NCBI GenBank assembly: GCA_033239005.1
Contig: BSQZ01000001.1
Coordinates: forward strand, 5,936,001 to 6,000,000
Direction of reading: 5' to 3'
DNA length: 64,000 nt
From: Lamellibrachia satsuma
Lineage: Eukaryota > Annelida > Polychaeta > Sabellida > Siboglinidae
Part shown: positions 57,001-62,430 of the stretch, piece after piece
Layout: each line of letters starts with the position of its first letter
How positions within the stretch are numbered: the first letter of the stretch is position 1
Translations under genes and position numbers: made by a program
Notes under the pieces: model-generated
The model's input: only the letters and a program-made list of their open reading frames with translations
What the model was told of the DNA's origin: nothing
The model's database searches: none

Positions 57001-58490
57001 AATCTTAGTCAAAACAACACATACTCTGTAGTGGCTGACATTAAATGTTCAACACTACCATTATACACAGATTTTCTTATGTTTGTATAAATAATGATTC
57101 TTTAAATAAACCACCAATGTTGTATACCAAAGTAGACCTGTTTTATTTGTAGCTTGACAAAATAATGTGCGTAAAATGTGTATGCAATTATTTATTTTAT
57201 GAATACTACTTGCTATTCCATTCTGTGTTTTAAAGTTTTACCACCAACAGCAACAAGTACCAGGGCATATTAGGATAGTTATGTGATAATGTTGTGCATC
57301 CTGAAAGTTTGTCAATACTGTTATCGTGACAGTCACTTATGAACTACCATGCTAGTTATCCCGTCTGGAGGATGGGTATTTTTGCTAGTATAAATAAAGC
57401 AGTAACTAATATAATGCAAAGTATTAATATATTACAGTGATTGTTTCCATGCAATGACCAATTATTTGCTTAACTTTTTCAGTAGCCCTGGAACGAAGCA
57501 CTCCCCAGTACAGGAAAACAAAGATGTCGTATCAAGCACTGAATTCAGTGGTGACAGTATTCAGTATGAAAGTCTCACTGAAGGTCGCTCTCTTGATGAT
57601 TCAGTGCAGCAAGGTAAGTGAATATAATTAATATGGATAAGAGGCATGCTTCAGTCTTATGACAGTACCAGTGTGCATTTGTTTATTTCATCAAGTAAGA
57701 ACTCAACCTACACATTAAGTATCTGCATCATTGGTTTTTTTAAATAAGCAAACAGATATAATAAATGTTTCATGCAGTTGTCAAGGGCATTAAACATAAT
57801 ATACATCAATAATTATTTAATTCACAATTGACACATCCATTTTCATCTACTATGCAGTTACCAATTTGCTTATGCATAGGGCAAGCACTGGTGCCATATG
57901 GATTCCTTTTATTCCCAGAAAATAGTTTCTCCAGTATATTGTTCAACGTTTTTGGAACCGTTACTTTACTTCAATGCTTTTTGTTTCCCCCCATAGGAAC
58001 TTATGCAGGCATTGATACATCAGGAGAAACAACAGGGCAGACTACCTATGAATATATAGGTGCTGATGGACCACAAAAGCCACACACTTATATCAATGTA
58101 TGTATTACACACGCTACTAATTGCTAGTAGTCCCTGCCCAGTAATTGTGGCTGCCAAATAAATGTTATTGGTTACAATGAATGCTCAGATTGAAACACCC
58201 ATTTCAGCAAAGGTGAATAACGGTTTGTGCAACTAAAGAACAGTTCACTGTCGGAATATAATTTCGCCTGTATGTACGCTTGCAAAACGTATTTTTGTAC
58301 TCAAGATGTTCATTTCACATCTGTTATATGGTTTTCTAATTTTATTCTGATGTTATTGCCTTTATTACAGACAACATTGGTCGGAAATGACGCTGCTGAG
58401 TATTCAGAAGTAAAGGAGACAGTCACAACAGAAGCCACACGACAACAACCTACCTACCAGAACATCAGCACCAAGAACACGGCTGAATGA
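23727..58490 (+). CDS. Ig-superfamily receptor: 10 Ig, 2 FN3, TM and ITIM/ITSM-type tail (5' end missing)
   Basis: Seventeen consecutive exons form a type I membrane receptor, given separately below. Every Ig and FN3 exon has consensus AG/GT borders and phase 1 at both ends. The summed lengths (4217 nt plus one carried base) equal 1405 codons and a stop, which strongly supports the model. Order: Ig A to Ig J, FN3-1, FN3-2, transmembrane helix, cytoplasmic tail. Ig ectodomain followed by membrane-proximal FN3 resembles nephrin/SNS-type adhesion proteins, while the tyrosine-rich tail resembles Siglec, CEACAM or SLAM immunoreceptors. Orthology to none of them can be claimed. No signal-peptide exon was found. 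No AATAAA lies close after the stop (candidates at 60116 and 60346). The role is inferred as cell-surface recognition with phosphotyrosine signalling. Confidence 0.85.
24324..24375. repeat. Short imperfect hairpin
   Basis: Arms 24324-24346 and 24353-24375 pair at about 20 of 23 positions around a 6-base loop. It could be a tiny MITE remnant or a structured intronic RNA. Confidence 0.55.
24975..25705. repeat. Tandem 240-bp duplication with a partial inverted third copy
   Basis: About 24975-25215 and 25216-25450 share GTGGATATTTATGATTGTG, GTCACAGCAAGAT, ATGTCTCTAGG and TATGGTCAGCAGATTG in order. About 25595-25705 carries the same block reversed (TCATAAATATCCACTTGTC). Part of an element with inverted ends is likely. 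Confidence 0.7.
25780..26330. repeat. Three diverged copies of a repeat of about 180 bp
   Basis: The blocks TTTCTCATGG or TTTTCATGG, then ACAGATCTGCAATT or its variants, then TTTTTATTGACATC, recur three times in order with mismatches. No coding potential is evident. Confidence 0.5.
26520..26760. repeat. Dispersed repeat, copy 1 (copy 2 at 28540-28745)
   Basis: GGTGGCCATGTTAACG, TTGACATGCTGACCAAG, TTTTAAAATGCCC and ATAGCCATGTATTCATG recur in the same order in the second copy 2 kb downstream. Confidence 0.75.
28540..28745. repeat. Dispersed repeat, copy 2
   Basis: Direct, slightly shortened copy of 26520-26760. The open frames over it are by-products. Confidence 0.75.
29460..29803. mobile_element. 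hAT-like MITE, 344 bp, with 8-bp target duplication
   Basis: The ends are TAGGTCTGCAACGATAC and GAATCGTTGCAGCTCTA, imperfect inverted repeats of hAT type. They are flanked by identical GTCAAGAC at 29452-29459 and 29804-29811. An 8-bp duplication is the hAT hallmark. No transposase is present, so it is non-autonomous. Confidence 0.85.
30848..32620 (-). mobile_element. Penelope-like retroelement relic
   Basis: On the minus strand, going from 32.6 to 30.85 kb, pieces of one Penelope-type protein appear in order. They are an N-terminal segment with DKSIIILPADKG (about 32400), LFTKTPIKEIYEVIRDRP and QKFGVDMGSP (about 31830-32045, RT), a catalytic region variant KWYVEDVI (about 31745), GSIRFTRGEE and MPFLEAKLTKKDDGS (31590-31690), and a C-terminal segment ending in INRDEGNYELP (about 30890). 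These motifs are typical of Penelope reverse transcriptases. Several frameshifts and stops break it. A complete GIY-YIG endonuclease is not evident. Confidence 0.8.
32621..34489. other. Intronic stretch without recognised feature
   Basis: No conserved coding frame or clear repeat unit was recognised. Short frames on both strands look like chance. Confidence 0.4.
34490..36135 (-). mobile_element. LINE with most of its reverse transcriptase deleted
   Basis: Read on the minus strand, the endonuclease starts near 36131 (SEKLNSLLKYK, LGIMSTNIQSNNAKF). It continues with QFVEISGGSLTKSVIIGNIY (about 35660) and TLIDNVFCKL with FSDHQPYF (35380-35455). Near 35240 it jumps to the end of the RT (LIMYANDTTLFST, then KISEWLKINTLSLN) and the C-terminal domain (KKAIRIVNLSKYNAHTYPIF). 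The RT fingers and motifs A and B are missing, and motif C reads YANDT instead of the usual YADDT. A second LINE family, distinct from those at 8-16 kb. Confidence 0.8.
36850..37235. repeat. GACTTG-rich degenerate simple repeat
   Basis: Repeats of GACTTG and GAGACTTGACTTG occur at 36865-36965 and again at 37145-37235. Overlapping minus-strand frames are by-products. Confidence 0.6.
38013..38321 (+). CDS. Receptor exon B: Ig domain 2
   Basis: Acceptor ATTATTTCAG, donor GTGAGT at 38322, phase 1 at both ends. It encodes about 103 residues: VRPQGVAITGL, first Cys in VEVKCKV, Trp in IYWRKG and second Cys in TQLYCLV. The central loop is long and basic (KTGTTTHKNNTDKK). It is clearly an Ig domain but diverged from the C-F family. 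The join to exon A gives an unbroken reading TVYVRPQG. Confidence 0.85.
38751..38864 (+). pseudogene. Broken Ig exon (5' half), possible alternative in-frame extension of exon C
   Basis: After an acceptor-like CCTGTTTCAG (ending 38750) comes an Ig exon start resembling exon E: IIKVIQTGCGNPTDGSSVTL, then TCEIT. At about 38832 it switches to the intron sequence that precedes exon C. All 38 codons are open and in the same frame as exon C, so use of the 38750 acceptor instead of 38864 would add 38 residues without a frameshift. Whether it is used cannot be told from sequence. Confidence 0.6.
38865..39152 (+). CDS. Receptor exon C: Ig domain 3 (tandem-duplicated family)
   Basis: Acceptor GTTTCTGTTTCAG, donor GTAAGT at 39153, phase 1 at both ends, 288 nt. 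Core Ig residues: Cys in VTLTCDV, Trp in KVTWKKG and Cys in GNYSCAAENA, with the DHSRDDGNYSC motif before the second Cys. By eye, roughly 80-85% identical to exons D and F. The domain is short (about 95 residues) and I-set or C2-like. An Asn-rich GPGNSS gives a potential N-glycosylation site absent from the other copies. Confidence 0.9.
39197..39267 (+). pseudogene. Broken Ig exon (3' half)
   Basis: An acceptor-like TTTTTTTTAG, then an Ig exon end related to exons D-F: CVAQNSAGTGCFNAKFQLVV, then donor ACT/GTGAGT at 39268. Only the region after the second Cys remains. As a 71-nt exon it would break the frame, so it is a relic. It and 38751-38864 sit on either side of intact exon C. Confidence 0.8.
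40130..40320. repeat. Microsatellite/minisatellite of TGTATGTGGC units
   Basis: TGTATGTGGC alternates with TGTATGTGTT for about 190 bp. Overlapping frames encoding His/Thr or Cys/Met/Trp runs are by-products. Confidence 0.9.
40370..40500. repeat. Short G-rich minisatellite
   Basis: GGTGGGAGGT and ACCTCAAAAATAGGTGGGA recur about four times. Confidence 0.75.
40540..40670. repeat. (TAG)n trinucleotide repeat
   Basis: About 130 bp of TAG units with interruptions (TCG, TAT, TTG, AAT). Confidence 0.95.
41624..41947 (-). pseudogene. Fragment of an uncharacterised mobile-element-type protein (HAFSGCDSTRAF motif)
   Basis: An open minus-strand frame of 107 codons contains LDMCEALNDHHAFSGCDSTR, then AFVGQCKVKGFKLL. 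A HAFTGCD, S/T, SAF, GKxK pattern is a recurring signature of an unnamed protein family found in many copies in cnidarian, mollusc and fish genomes, generally regarded as mobile-element derived. That statement is from recognition, not a search. It is antisense inside the receptor intron and lacks the rest of the protein. Confidence 0.5.
42198..42485 (+). CDS. Receptor exon D: Ig domain 4 (tandem-duplicated family)
   Basis: Acceptor GGTTTCTGTTTCAG, donor GTAAGT at 42486, phase 1 at both ends, 288 nt. Cys in VTLTCDV, Trp in KVTWKKG, Cys in GNYSCAAQNV. It starts PPSTKVTQKDSKSPTQG. It differs from exons C and F mainly around RPRDVIK, the strand start TPVTL and the last strand (GTGRFSTKFLLLVN). 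Confidence 0.9.
42486..43341 (+). other. Receptor intron D-E
   Basis: 856 bp of AT-rich sequence. No second gene or mobile element was recognised. A small palindromic stretch CAACACTGCAGTGTTGGAAG lies at about 42863. Confidence 0.5.
43342..43626 (+). CDS. Receptor exon E: Ig domain 5 (tandem-duplicated family)
   Basis: Acceptor TTGGCATTGTTTCAG, donor GTAAGT at 43627, phase 1 at both ends, 285 nt (one codon shorter at SGHYQL). It has a divergent first strand (KVKQTSSGNPTDGSSVTL) shared with the broken exon at 38751. Cys in LTCYV, Trp in KVTWKKG, Cys in GNYSCAAQNA. The rest matches exons C, D and F closely. Confidence 0.9.
43627..45223 (+). other. Receptor intron E-F
   Basis: 1.6 kb of AT-rich sequence with no recognised gene or element. 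Overlapping short frames appear random. Confidence 0.5.
45224..45511 (+). CDS. Receptor exon F: Ig domain 6 (tandem-duplicated family)
   Basis: Acceptor GTTGTTTCTGTTTCAG, donor GTAAGT at 45512, phase 1 at both ends, 288 nt. It starts PLSVKVTQKDSKSPTQGKPV, with Cys in LTCDV, Trp in KVTWKKG and Cys in GNYSCAAQNA, ending GHFSEKFQLLVN. With C, D and E it forms a four-exon cassette in which any member could be gained, lost or skipped without changing frame. Confidence 0.9.
45512..46369 (+). other. Receptor intron F-G
   Basis: 858 bp with no recognised second gene. A competing acceptor-like AAGCAG at about 46352 would bring an in-frame stop, so 46369 is preferred. Confidence 0.5.
46370..46651 (+). 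CDS. Receptor exon G: Ig domain 7
   Basis: Acceptor CAACAATTGTAG, donor GTAAGT at 46652, phase 1 at both ends, 282 nt. It encodes KPEVSIVTPRPVVEGQKV, Cys in TITCQSV, Trp in VTWKKG and Cys in GEYTCEMSN with the preceding TRTDAGEYTC motif: a standard I-set-like Ig domain. It shares the TWKKG core with C-F but is an older, diverged relative. Confidence 0.9.
46803..47127. repeat. Minisatellite, 46-bp unit, about 7 copies
   Basis: GTGTACCAATTACATACTGC, then GTAGGCTACACTGGTGATAG, repeats seven times with few mismatches. It sits in the intron between exons G and H. Confidence 0.95.
47128..48868 (+). other. Remainder of receptor intron G-H
   Basis: AT-rich sequence containing a 165-bp tandem duplication and no recognised coding exon. 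Confidence 0.5.
48036..48362. repeat. 165-bp tandem duplication
   Basis: The unit starting TAGATTTAAGCAGATTC at 48036 is repeated from 48201 with only a few mismatches, for example AAGTGATCACTATCAATG against AGGTGATCACTATGAATG. The high identity indicates a recent event. Confidence 0.95.
48869..49141 (+). CDS. Receptor exon H: Ig domain 8
   Basis: Acceptor TGGATTTTAG, donor GTGAGT at 49142, phase 1 at both ends, 273 nt. It encodes KPYGKATVEPKDVTVAVEEQ, Cys in SLTCRV, Trp in FYWHKQN and Cys in GKFSCVAGN. Its last bases, GTGACAGTGCAAG followed by GTGAGTGAC, are the apparent seed of the adjoining minisatellite. If the donor is missed, translation stops two codons later (QGE then TGA). Confidence 0.9.
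49142..51180. repeat. 25-bp minisatellite carrying a consensus 5' splice site in nearly every unit
   Basis: The unit (typically 25 bp, sometimes 21-23) contains GACAGTGCAAGGTGAGTGAC, so nearly every copy carries the donor consensus CAAG/GTGAGT. About 2.04 kb, roughly 80-90 units, start directly at the donor of exon H. A 465-bp higher-order unit is duplicated within it (about 49807-50271 and 50272-50736, with a partial third to about 50830). The array lacks stop codons on the minus strand, which creates long spurious frames of HTVTHLALSHSH type. Confidence 0.95.
51344..51715 (+). CDS. Receptor exon I: Ig domain 9
   Basis: Acceptor TATGTCTGCAG, donor GTAAGT at 51716, phase 1 at both ends, 372 nt. 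It is the longest Ig exon (about 124 residues): APAKVEYPRIDNIPQ, Cys in KMTCTV, Trp in VQWLKDE and Cys in GNYTCAVTTE. An extra Cys (RYLTCNTITH) lies 15 residues before the last. The long C'-E region (VQVKDRQYMYGQTDAKN) suggests a V-like fold. Confidence 0.9.
51716..52080 (+). other. Receptor intron I-J with pyrimidine-rich repeat
   Basis: 365-bp intron. Positions 51850-51990 are CTCCCTCC/CACTCTCCCT-rich simple repeat. The plus-strand frame over it is a by-product. Confidence 0.8.
52081..52356 (+). CDS. Receptor exon J: Ig domain 10
   Basis: Acceptor CTCTCTGTCTTCAG, donor GTAGGT at 52357, phase 1 at both ends, 276 nt. It encodes EAHWSSGPTLTAAAPNETS, Cys in EIVCSVCAN, Trp in FQWTINNE and Cys in GSYVCSVNNEV. 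ANPQPHFQW and EDFGSYVC are typical of membrane-proximal I-set Ig domains of adhesion receptors. Potential N-glycosylation at NETS and NETL. Confidence 0.9.
52357..53651 (+). other. Receptor intron between Ig J and FN3-1
   Basis: 1.3 kb of AT-rich sequence. A small near-palindrome (GGAGAATATTTATTCTCC) lies at about 53080. No coding exon was recognised. Confidence 0.5.
53652..53975 (+). CDS. Receptor exon FN3-1: fibronectin type III domain
   Basis: Acceptor CACCTTGCAG, donor GTAGGG at 53976, phase 1 at both ends, 324 nt. It starts GPARLPLKFAVLTNYTS and shows the FN3 core: Trp in LTLQWQPGFDGGYPPQTF, Tyr in ILQYRAS, the Leu before the F strand in LTGLQPQTQYVFSLYAENS and the final polar loop. The YxxxLxAxN-like pattern (YVFSLYAENS) is diagnostic of FN3. 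It is a membrane-proximal spacer or adhesion module. Confidence 0.9.
53976..55405 (+). other. Receptor intron between FN3-1 and FN3-2
   Basis: 1.43 kb of AT-rich sequence with a short ACGCACGC repeat at about 54962-55000 and no recognised gene. Confidence 0.5.
55406..55741 (+). CDS. Receptor exon FN3-2: fibronectin type III domain
   Basis: Acceptor TATGTTTAACAG, phase 1. It encodes ASPQITIQSVTVDEDHH, then LTVIWSYNAQ (core Trp), VVIYYQPDGGEV, VTISGQFDVGTKYSVWLKVF (core Tyr) and a stalk rich in Ser/Thr. Two donors are possible: GTGTTG at 55724 and GTAGAG at 55742, both phase 1, differing by six residues (GVEKRK). I prefer 55741 as exon end. It carries an unusual basic cluster (LRRRRSPP) in the B-C loop region. 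Confidence 0.8.
56114..56248 (+). CDS. Receptor transmembrane exon
   Basis: Acceptor ATGTTTGTAG, donor GTATTT at 56249, phase 1 at both ends, 135 nt. It encodes DVDANNST, then a hydrophobic helix (IVIATVSASVGMLVIGLIVG and onward to IIGIVCM), and a basic stop-transfer segment RRRRQSSKK. Glycines in a spaced pattern (GxxxxGxxxG) could favour helix packing. The Arg/Lys side sets the cytoplasmic orientation and so a type I topology. Confidence 0.92.
56344..56416 (+). CDS. Receptor tail exon 1a (73 nt, alternative)
   Basis: Acceptor AACATTTTAG, donor CAG/GTAACT at 56417; phase 1 in, phase 2 out. It encodes ALHNSLSILEYTFDEAITKM and then GNQS. It joins the transmembrane exon to the 57483 exon in frame. 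It has the same phases as the 19-nt exon at 56614, so only one of them can be used in a given transcript. Confidence 0.5.
56614..56632 (+). CDS. Receptor tail exon 1b (19-nt microexon, or terminal exon)
   Basis: A strong acceptor CTTCTGTTTCAG precedes 56614. Phase 1 reading gives DDVAEM and ends AG before a weak GTTTGT donor, phase 2 out. If the donor is not used, translation goes on as RFVAFCRSLYF and stops at about 56668, giving a receptor with no tyrosine motifs except one terminal Tyr. It cannot follow exon 1a in frame. Confidence 0.4.
56669..56848. mobile_element. pogo/Tigger-like MITE, 180 bp
   Basis: Ends CAGTAGAAAGTCATTAATC and GGATTAATGAGTTCATTG are imperfect inverted repeats flanked by TA on both sides. 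Internal GATAATCCGGAAACC resembles the ATTATCCGGA signature of pogo/Tigger elements. No transposase. It lies in the cytoplasmic-tail intron. Confidence 0.65.
56849..57482 (+). other. Remainder of receptor tail intron
   Basis: AT-rich sequence without recognised exons. It ends in a strong acceptor (CTTAACTTTTTCAG) before 57483. Confidence 0.5.
57483..57613 (+). CDS. Receptor tail exon 2: carries the ITIM
   Basis: Acceptor CTTTTTCAG, donor GTAAGT at 57614; phase 2 in, phase 1 out. It encodes SPGTKHSPVQENKDVVSSTE, then FSGDSIQYESLTEGRSLDD. SIQYESL fits the ITIM consensus (I/V/L/S, x, Y, x, x, I/V/L), which when phosphorylated recruits SH2-domain phosphatases in vertebrate receptors. That outcome is inferred here. 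Confidence 0.85.
57997..58097 (+). CDS. Receptor tail exon 3: carries the ITSM-type motif
   Basis: Acceptor TTTCCCCCCATAG, donor GTATGT at 58098; phase 1 in, phase 0 out. It encodes GTYAGIDTSGETTG, QTTYEYIGADG and PQKPHTYIN. TTYEYI fits the ITSM pattern (T, x, Y, x, x, V/I). YAGI is another YxxI motif. HTYIN gives a YxN, the type bound by Grb2-like SH2 domains. Confidence 0.85.
58371..58490 (+). CDS. Receptor tail exon 4: C-terminus and stop
   Basis: Acceptor TTGCCTTTATTACAG, phase 0. It encodes TTLVGNDAAEYSEVKETVTT and then EATRQQPTYQNISTKNTAE, followed by TGA at 58488-58490. AEYSEVK is very close to the membrane-distal TEYSEIK-type motif of Siglecs, and TYQNI is a second YxxI with YxN. Spacing between YSEV and YQNI (14 residues) is longer than in a classic ITAM. 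The ATG-initiated frame running in from 58227 is intronic. Confidence 0.9.
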   Translation, partial: TTLVGNDAAEYSEVKETVTTEATRQQPTYQNISTKNTAE

Positions 58491-60503
58491 GTCTGAAACA
58501 TATATCAGATGTTTAAATATCACTTGAATATGTTGCCTGTATTTCACAGACTGTCTAGTTGTGAAATTATAATATAATTGTGGTCACTGAATCATAAGGG
58601 AGTAGGGGTGATAATTCTATGTTCCTTTTGAATTGAGTATTATTTTGCCATTTCCACGCTAATAGGGTGTGTGCAGTTGAAGGAAATATATAATAGTTAC
58701 GTCATTTATTTTCTGTTTCTCTTAGGACGACTTGAATGTTGAACGTATGTAGAATATTTTGTGTCCACTATTCTTTTTTGTATAATTGTTAATGTCTAAA
58801 TTAGTGATGTAGTTAAGTTTTGGGCTGTTGAACAGATGTGTACAGCTTCAAAGCTTAACCACCAAATCTCAATAGTCCGTTGCTAAAGAAAAATTATTTC
58901 CTATCAACAGTTGCTATGTGGGTGTATCTGAAATTGCACAAATAATTCAACTTATTTTGTAGCTTTTCTGACATTCAACAAGTATGATTTCTTATTTAAT
59001 TGATGTATACTTATGCTTATATAGCCCATGGCTAATGGGAAACAGTTTCCTAGCAACAGTTGCTAGTCGGTGCATCCAAAATCTTCAGTACTCCATAATG
59101 TTTCATTGTGCAATCTTTCATGCTTGTATAACAAACTGAACAATTTAAACCAGGTGTGGTCGTAGATGTTACACCTGAATCACCTTTTGGAACTGAGGCT
59201 CTTCCCTTTTTATATAATGCTTTAACAATTTTATGTAATGCTTTAACAATTTTATATAATGTTTTGTCAATTTTATATAATGCTTTAGCAATGTTATGTA
59301 ATGTATTAACAATTTTATATAATGTTTTGACAATTTTATATAATGCTTTAACAATTTTATGTAATATTTTAACAATTTTATATAATGTTTTGACAATTTA
59401 ACATAGCTATTTGGCGTATACAGGTCAACTGAGATATAGAGATACAACAACGCTGTGTGGACGCTACCTTTGGCGGCGACAATACTTCAAATTAACCTGT
59501 GGGTATCGCGACGCCTTAACTGTTAGACACCAGATTATTTTGTTTTCTTATATTTACATATAGTTTTGTACTGCCATATTTGACTGCCCGTTAAATACAG
59601 TGTAGTATTGTTTCGACCAGTTGTTTAATTGCTAACACAATTAAATAGCCTACATTAATATAACCTAGACAGTTTTGAGTTTCGATTTATAACCCTGACA
59701 GCAAATAAGCTTGGGAATTTCCTGTAGTAACACCTACACCTAGTATGTCTTTCTGCTCATATCCATGCTCATATCTGTGGTTAATACGTTAAAAAAAATT
59801 ATTTCTAGTAAAAGCTGTAGTTGTCATCGCGTGCTTGTGCCTATGTTGTGTGAGTGTGCGTGTGTGCCTGCTGTTTGTGCGTGTGGGTGTGCCTGTATGT
59901 TGTTTTATTGATATCTGCTAGCACATACTTAGATGCTTTGCGCGGCACACATTTGAAAAGAATATCGTTCCGGTCATTTAGCTTACGTTGAGTTAATTTT
60001 ATAACGTGACTTTCTGATAATGACCCACGACTTTTTAAGATACACGGCTGGATGCCAGTAGAAAGTATATATCTAATACTAGGTTACTAATGTATGGTAC
60101 GACTAAACATATATTAATAAAAACCAATATGTCCACGTACAGTGAAAATGACGTTTCTGGCATCACAATATCCCAATCATGTAATGGAAATGTGTGAAGA
60201 TGACTTCTTTTTGTTGTTAAGGAAACTGATTTATAGACATGTATATTATGAATATGAAATTATCATTCATCCGTGTAAAATTGTTTTTACAAATACATAT
60301 ATTTGTACGTGTGAAACAAATACTCTACTCTTGTGAACCGCTTTTCAATAAACGTGTACATATCATCGTCTTTCTGTTTATTATGAATTATATTTCAATA
60401 TCAGCAAATACATTGAATATCATTCAGGAGCGTCAGTAATGTTTGAACACTTCCGTGAGTAGCGACAATACCTGATTGTACTGTACTTGATTGCTCGCGG
60501 AAG
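58491..60503. other. 3' flank of the receptor gene
   Basis: Probable 3' untranslated region followed by intergenic sequence. I found no AATAAA within the first 1.5 kb. The first clear ones are at 60116 and 60346, so the polyadenylation signal is unresolved. The stretch contains the 21-bp tandem repeat at 59205-59401. Confidence 0.4.
59205..59401. repeat. Minisatellite, 21-bp unit, about 9 copies
   Basis: The unit TTTATATAATGCTTTAACAA with variants (GTTTTGACAA, GTATTAACAA) repeats about nine times. The frames on both strands are by-products. Confidence 0.95.
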
Positions 60504-60625
60504 GTTTAACAAGATTTAACAAGATTGCCATCCCAAACAACAAGTTCCAGATGGCAAGTGGACAAGGAAGCCATTGGCTTATCGAGAGTCCAACAATTTT
60601 CTCATCTGTTTGTAGCCCGCCCTTA
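60504..60625 (-). mobile_element. CR1/L2-like LINE 3' tail, fragment
   Basis: The minus strand carries the same 3' tail as the 11-16 kb copies: TTTAACAAGA repeats, then CCAGATGGCAAGTGGACAAG, CCATTGGCTTATCGAGAGTC and a GCCCGCCCT end. Only the extreme 3' end is present. Confidence 0.75.
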
Positions 60626-61175
60626 TCAAATATCTTTCAATTATATTTTTAAACATATTCACACTACTAGCATTAACACAATCATTTGGTGTGAACGGTT
60701 CCGGTTTGACTGCAAATACAGACTGCTAAATGGCTATTAAGTTGCCCTAACGATTACCAAGACCAGAGGTGTCTTGGTAATCGTAGTGTAGTCTAAAATA
60801 CCAATAACACATGCAACCAGTAATGGAAAACCGCGACAGCAAGCGATATCCCGCGCGGTGTTTTTGGTTTTCGGCCTAGGCACCTATAACTTATTTAACG
60901 TATTTTGGCTTTTGTTTACTAAAGTAGTCTTTTTCTAGCAAAATAACACGTTTGTTTGAGACTGCATTGGTTCTGTGTATGCTGGCCTCCCTTAATACGT
61001 CACTTTAGTCTAGGTTACCCAGATTTTATAGAACTGCGCATGCGCTTATTGGTCGCGATTGTTAACATGTCAGCCCTCGGTCATTTGGAGAAATGACCGG
61101 AATCTTCAAATTTTAATACACATTCTGAGTAAACAATTGGCGTGATTTTCTTGATTTTAGTTGTACGTGGTTAAT
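60626..61175. other. Spacer with a perfect 13-bp hairpin
   Basis: CGATTACCAAGAC (60751-60763) and its exact complement (60771-60783) flank a 7-base loop. The rest has no gene. It becomes more GC-rich toward the Gypsy sequence. Confidence 0.6.
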
Positions 61176-61177
61176 TG

Positions 61178-61885
61178 TTAACCAACCAGGCCATGCTCGC
61201 TCTGGCTTATCCACAGTCCACATGTTGGAACGACTATCCATCCGAGGTTCGGGAGACCACACTGTGTCGGATTTGACGTCGCGAGGTGTGTGTAGCTCCA
61301 GGTATCTCCTGGGAGAACAACAGTCTTTCGGGGATTGCGCAGGAGGAAGGCTTGCGTATGCCTTACAGAGGGCAAACTGGTTTTGTCACCCTCTGTGCCG
61401 TAGTGGACAATGTCGGCATCGCCGATAATGATTTATTTCTTGTATGGGCGGACAGCTATATCATTGCGAACAAGGAAAGGATTCCCTGCCAAAACATCAA
61501 CATCAAGTTGCTTGACAACCAATGCATCGAGCTGGAACGACACGTGACCTCTGTTGACGTTGCAGTGTACTTCACCAATAACGTCCAATGGAGTCACACC
61601 ATCAGCCTGACGAGCAATCTGGGATGCTAGTTTGATGGGTAGATGGTACAAACGAGCTGTGAACGCACGCATCATGTTGGTCGTAGCACTAGTATCAAGG
61701 GTCAATGCCATAGGATAATATTGGTAGAATGTGTACAGCACAGGTGACTGTAATATATTCCCTTGGCGTGAGGAGAGACCACACTCTAAGAGACGTGCTG
61801 AGAGAACACTAATGACGTGTTCAGGAAACACGTTCCTGTTGACTGGAACTTGACGAAGTGCTGACGAATGTTTTATCAAATGTCA
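61178..61885 (-). pseudogene. Gypsy-type protease region of a broken retroelement
   Basis: The minus strand reads LTLDTSATTNMM (aspartic protease active site in the DTSA form, at about 61705), IARQADGVTPLDVIGEV, FQLDALVVKQLDVDVLAGNP and NDIAVRPYKK, then a linker piece (AFLLRNPRKTVVLPGD) toward 61180. It matches the protease region of a widespread Ty3/Gypsy lineage in marine animals. The gag to its N-terminal side is fused after a deletion, and no reverse transcriptase follows, so the copy is defective. Confidence 0.75.
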
Positions 61886-62153
61886 GCAAGCTATGTTGAG
61901 TTTTCACGATCGAGTTTCGTGAAATAACGGGGCAAAAATTCGCAATTTGCCCCAGCATGAGTTCGAGTTGTACGCATTTCTGCGCTGCAGAACGGCGTGC
62001 GGCCTCGGGTGCATCGTCACTGTTATTTACGAGACCTCTGGTAGGAGTGCTTCTCCACGAAACGTCGTCTCTTATTAAATGCGCGAAATTTGCATCGAGA
62101 GAAAATATACAAATTAAGTTACGTTTCCAGCTTTCGAACGAGGCAATGGACAC
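61886..62153 (-). pseudogene. Gypsy-type gag fragment
   Basis: The minus strand, from ATG at about 62153: MSIASFESWKRNLICIFSLD, then an Arg/Gly-Leu segment (TPTRGLVNNSDDAPEAARRS), AAQKCVQLELMLGQIANFCP and VISRNSIVK. This resembles the N-terminal gag of the same Gypsy lineage. After SIVK the reading passes abruptly into pre-protease sequence, so the rest of gag is deleted. Confidence 0.65.
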
Positions 62154-62159
62154 ATTCTA

Positions 62160-62430
62160 AAGAAGAACGATGTTCTCTTGCATTTAATCACGTATTTAAT
62201 AGTCAAATCGGTTAAACGATACAATAATCAAACAAGCTGTTTCTGGTATGGTGGCCCAGATGTTTCTGGGTACGGGGAGCATCTCTTGTATATGCGCAAG
62301 TAGTAAGCGGGAGTGTTCATTGTTTCCTATCTCCCTCTAAGCTTTTACGAAGAGTGTCTGAGTAATAAGCTGAGAAGATTTTAATAATGGCGTGATTAAA
62401 CATTTTAACGCTATAAGTCTTACTGAAAGT
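62160..62430 (-). other. Candidate short LTR / leader between integrase end and gag start
   Basis: On the minus strand this sits between the integrase stop (62431) and a gag start (62153), exactly where a shared LTR plus primer-binding site would lie if two elements were joined in tandem. TCTGGGCCACCATACCAGAA (minus strand, about 62245) could be a leader. I could not define LTR ends, because no second copy is in the window. Confidence 0.3.

Noticed and set aside
59156..59450. Frames of NALTILYN or KHYIKLLK repeats
   Set aside because: They translate a 21-bp tandem repeat in both orientations.
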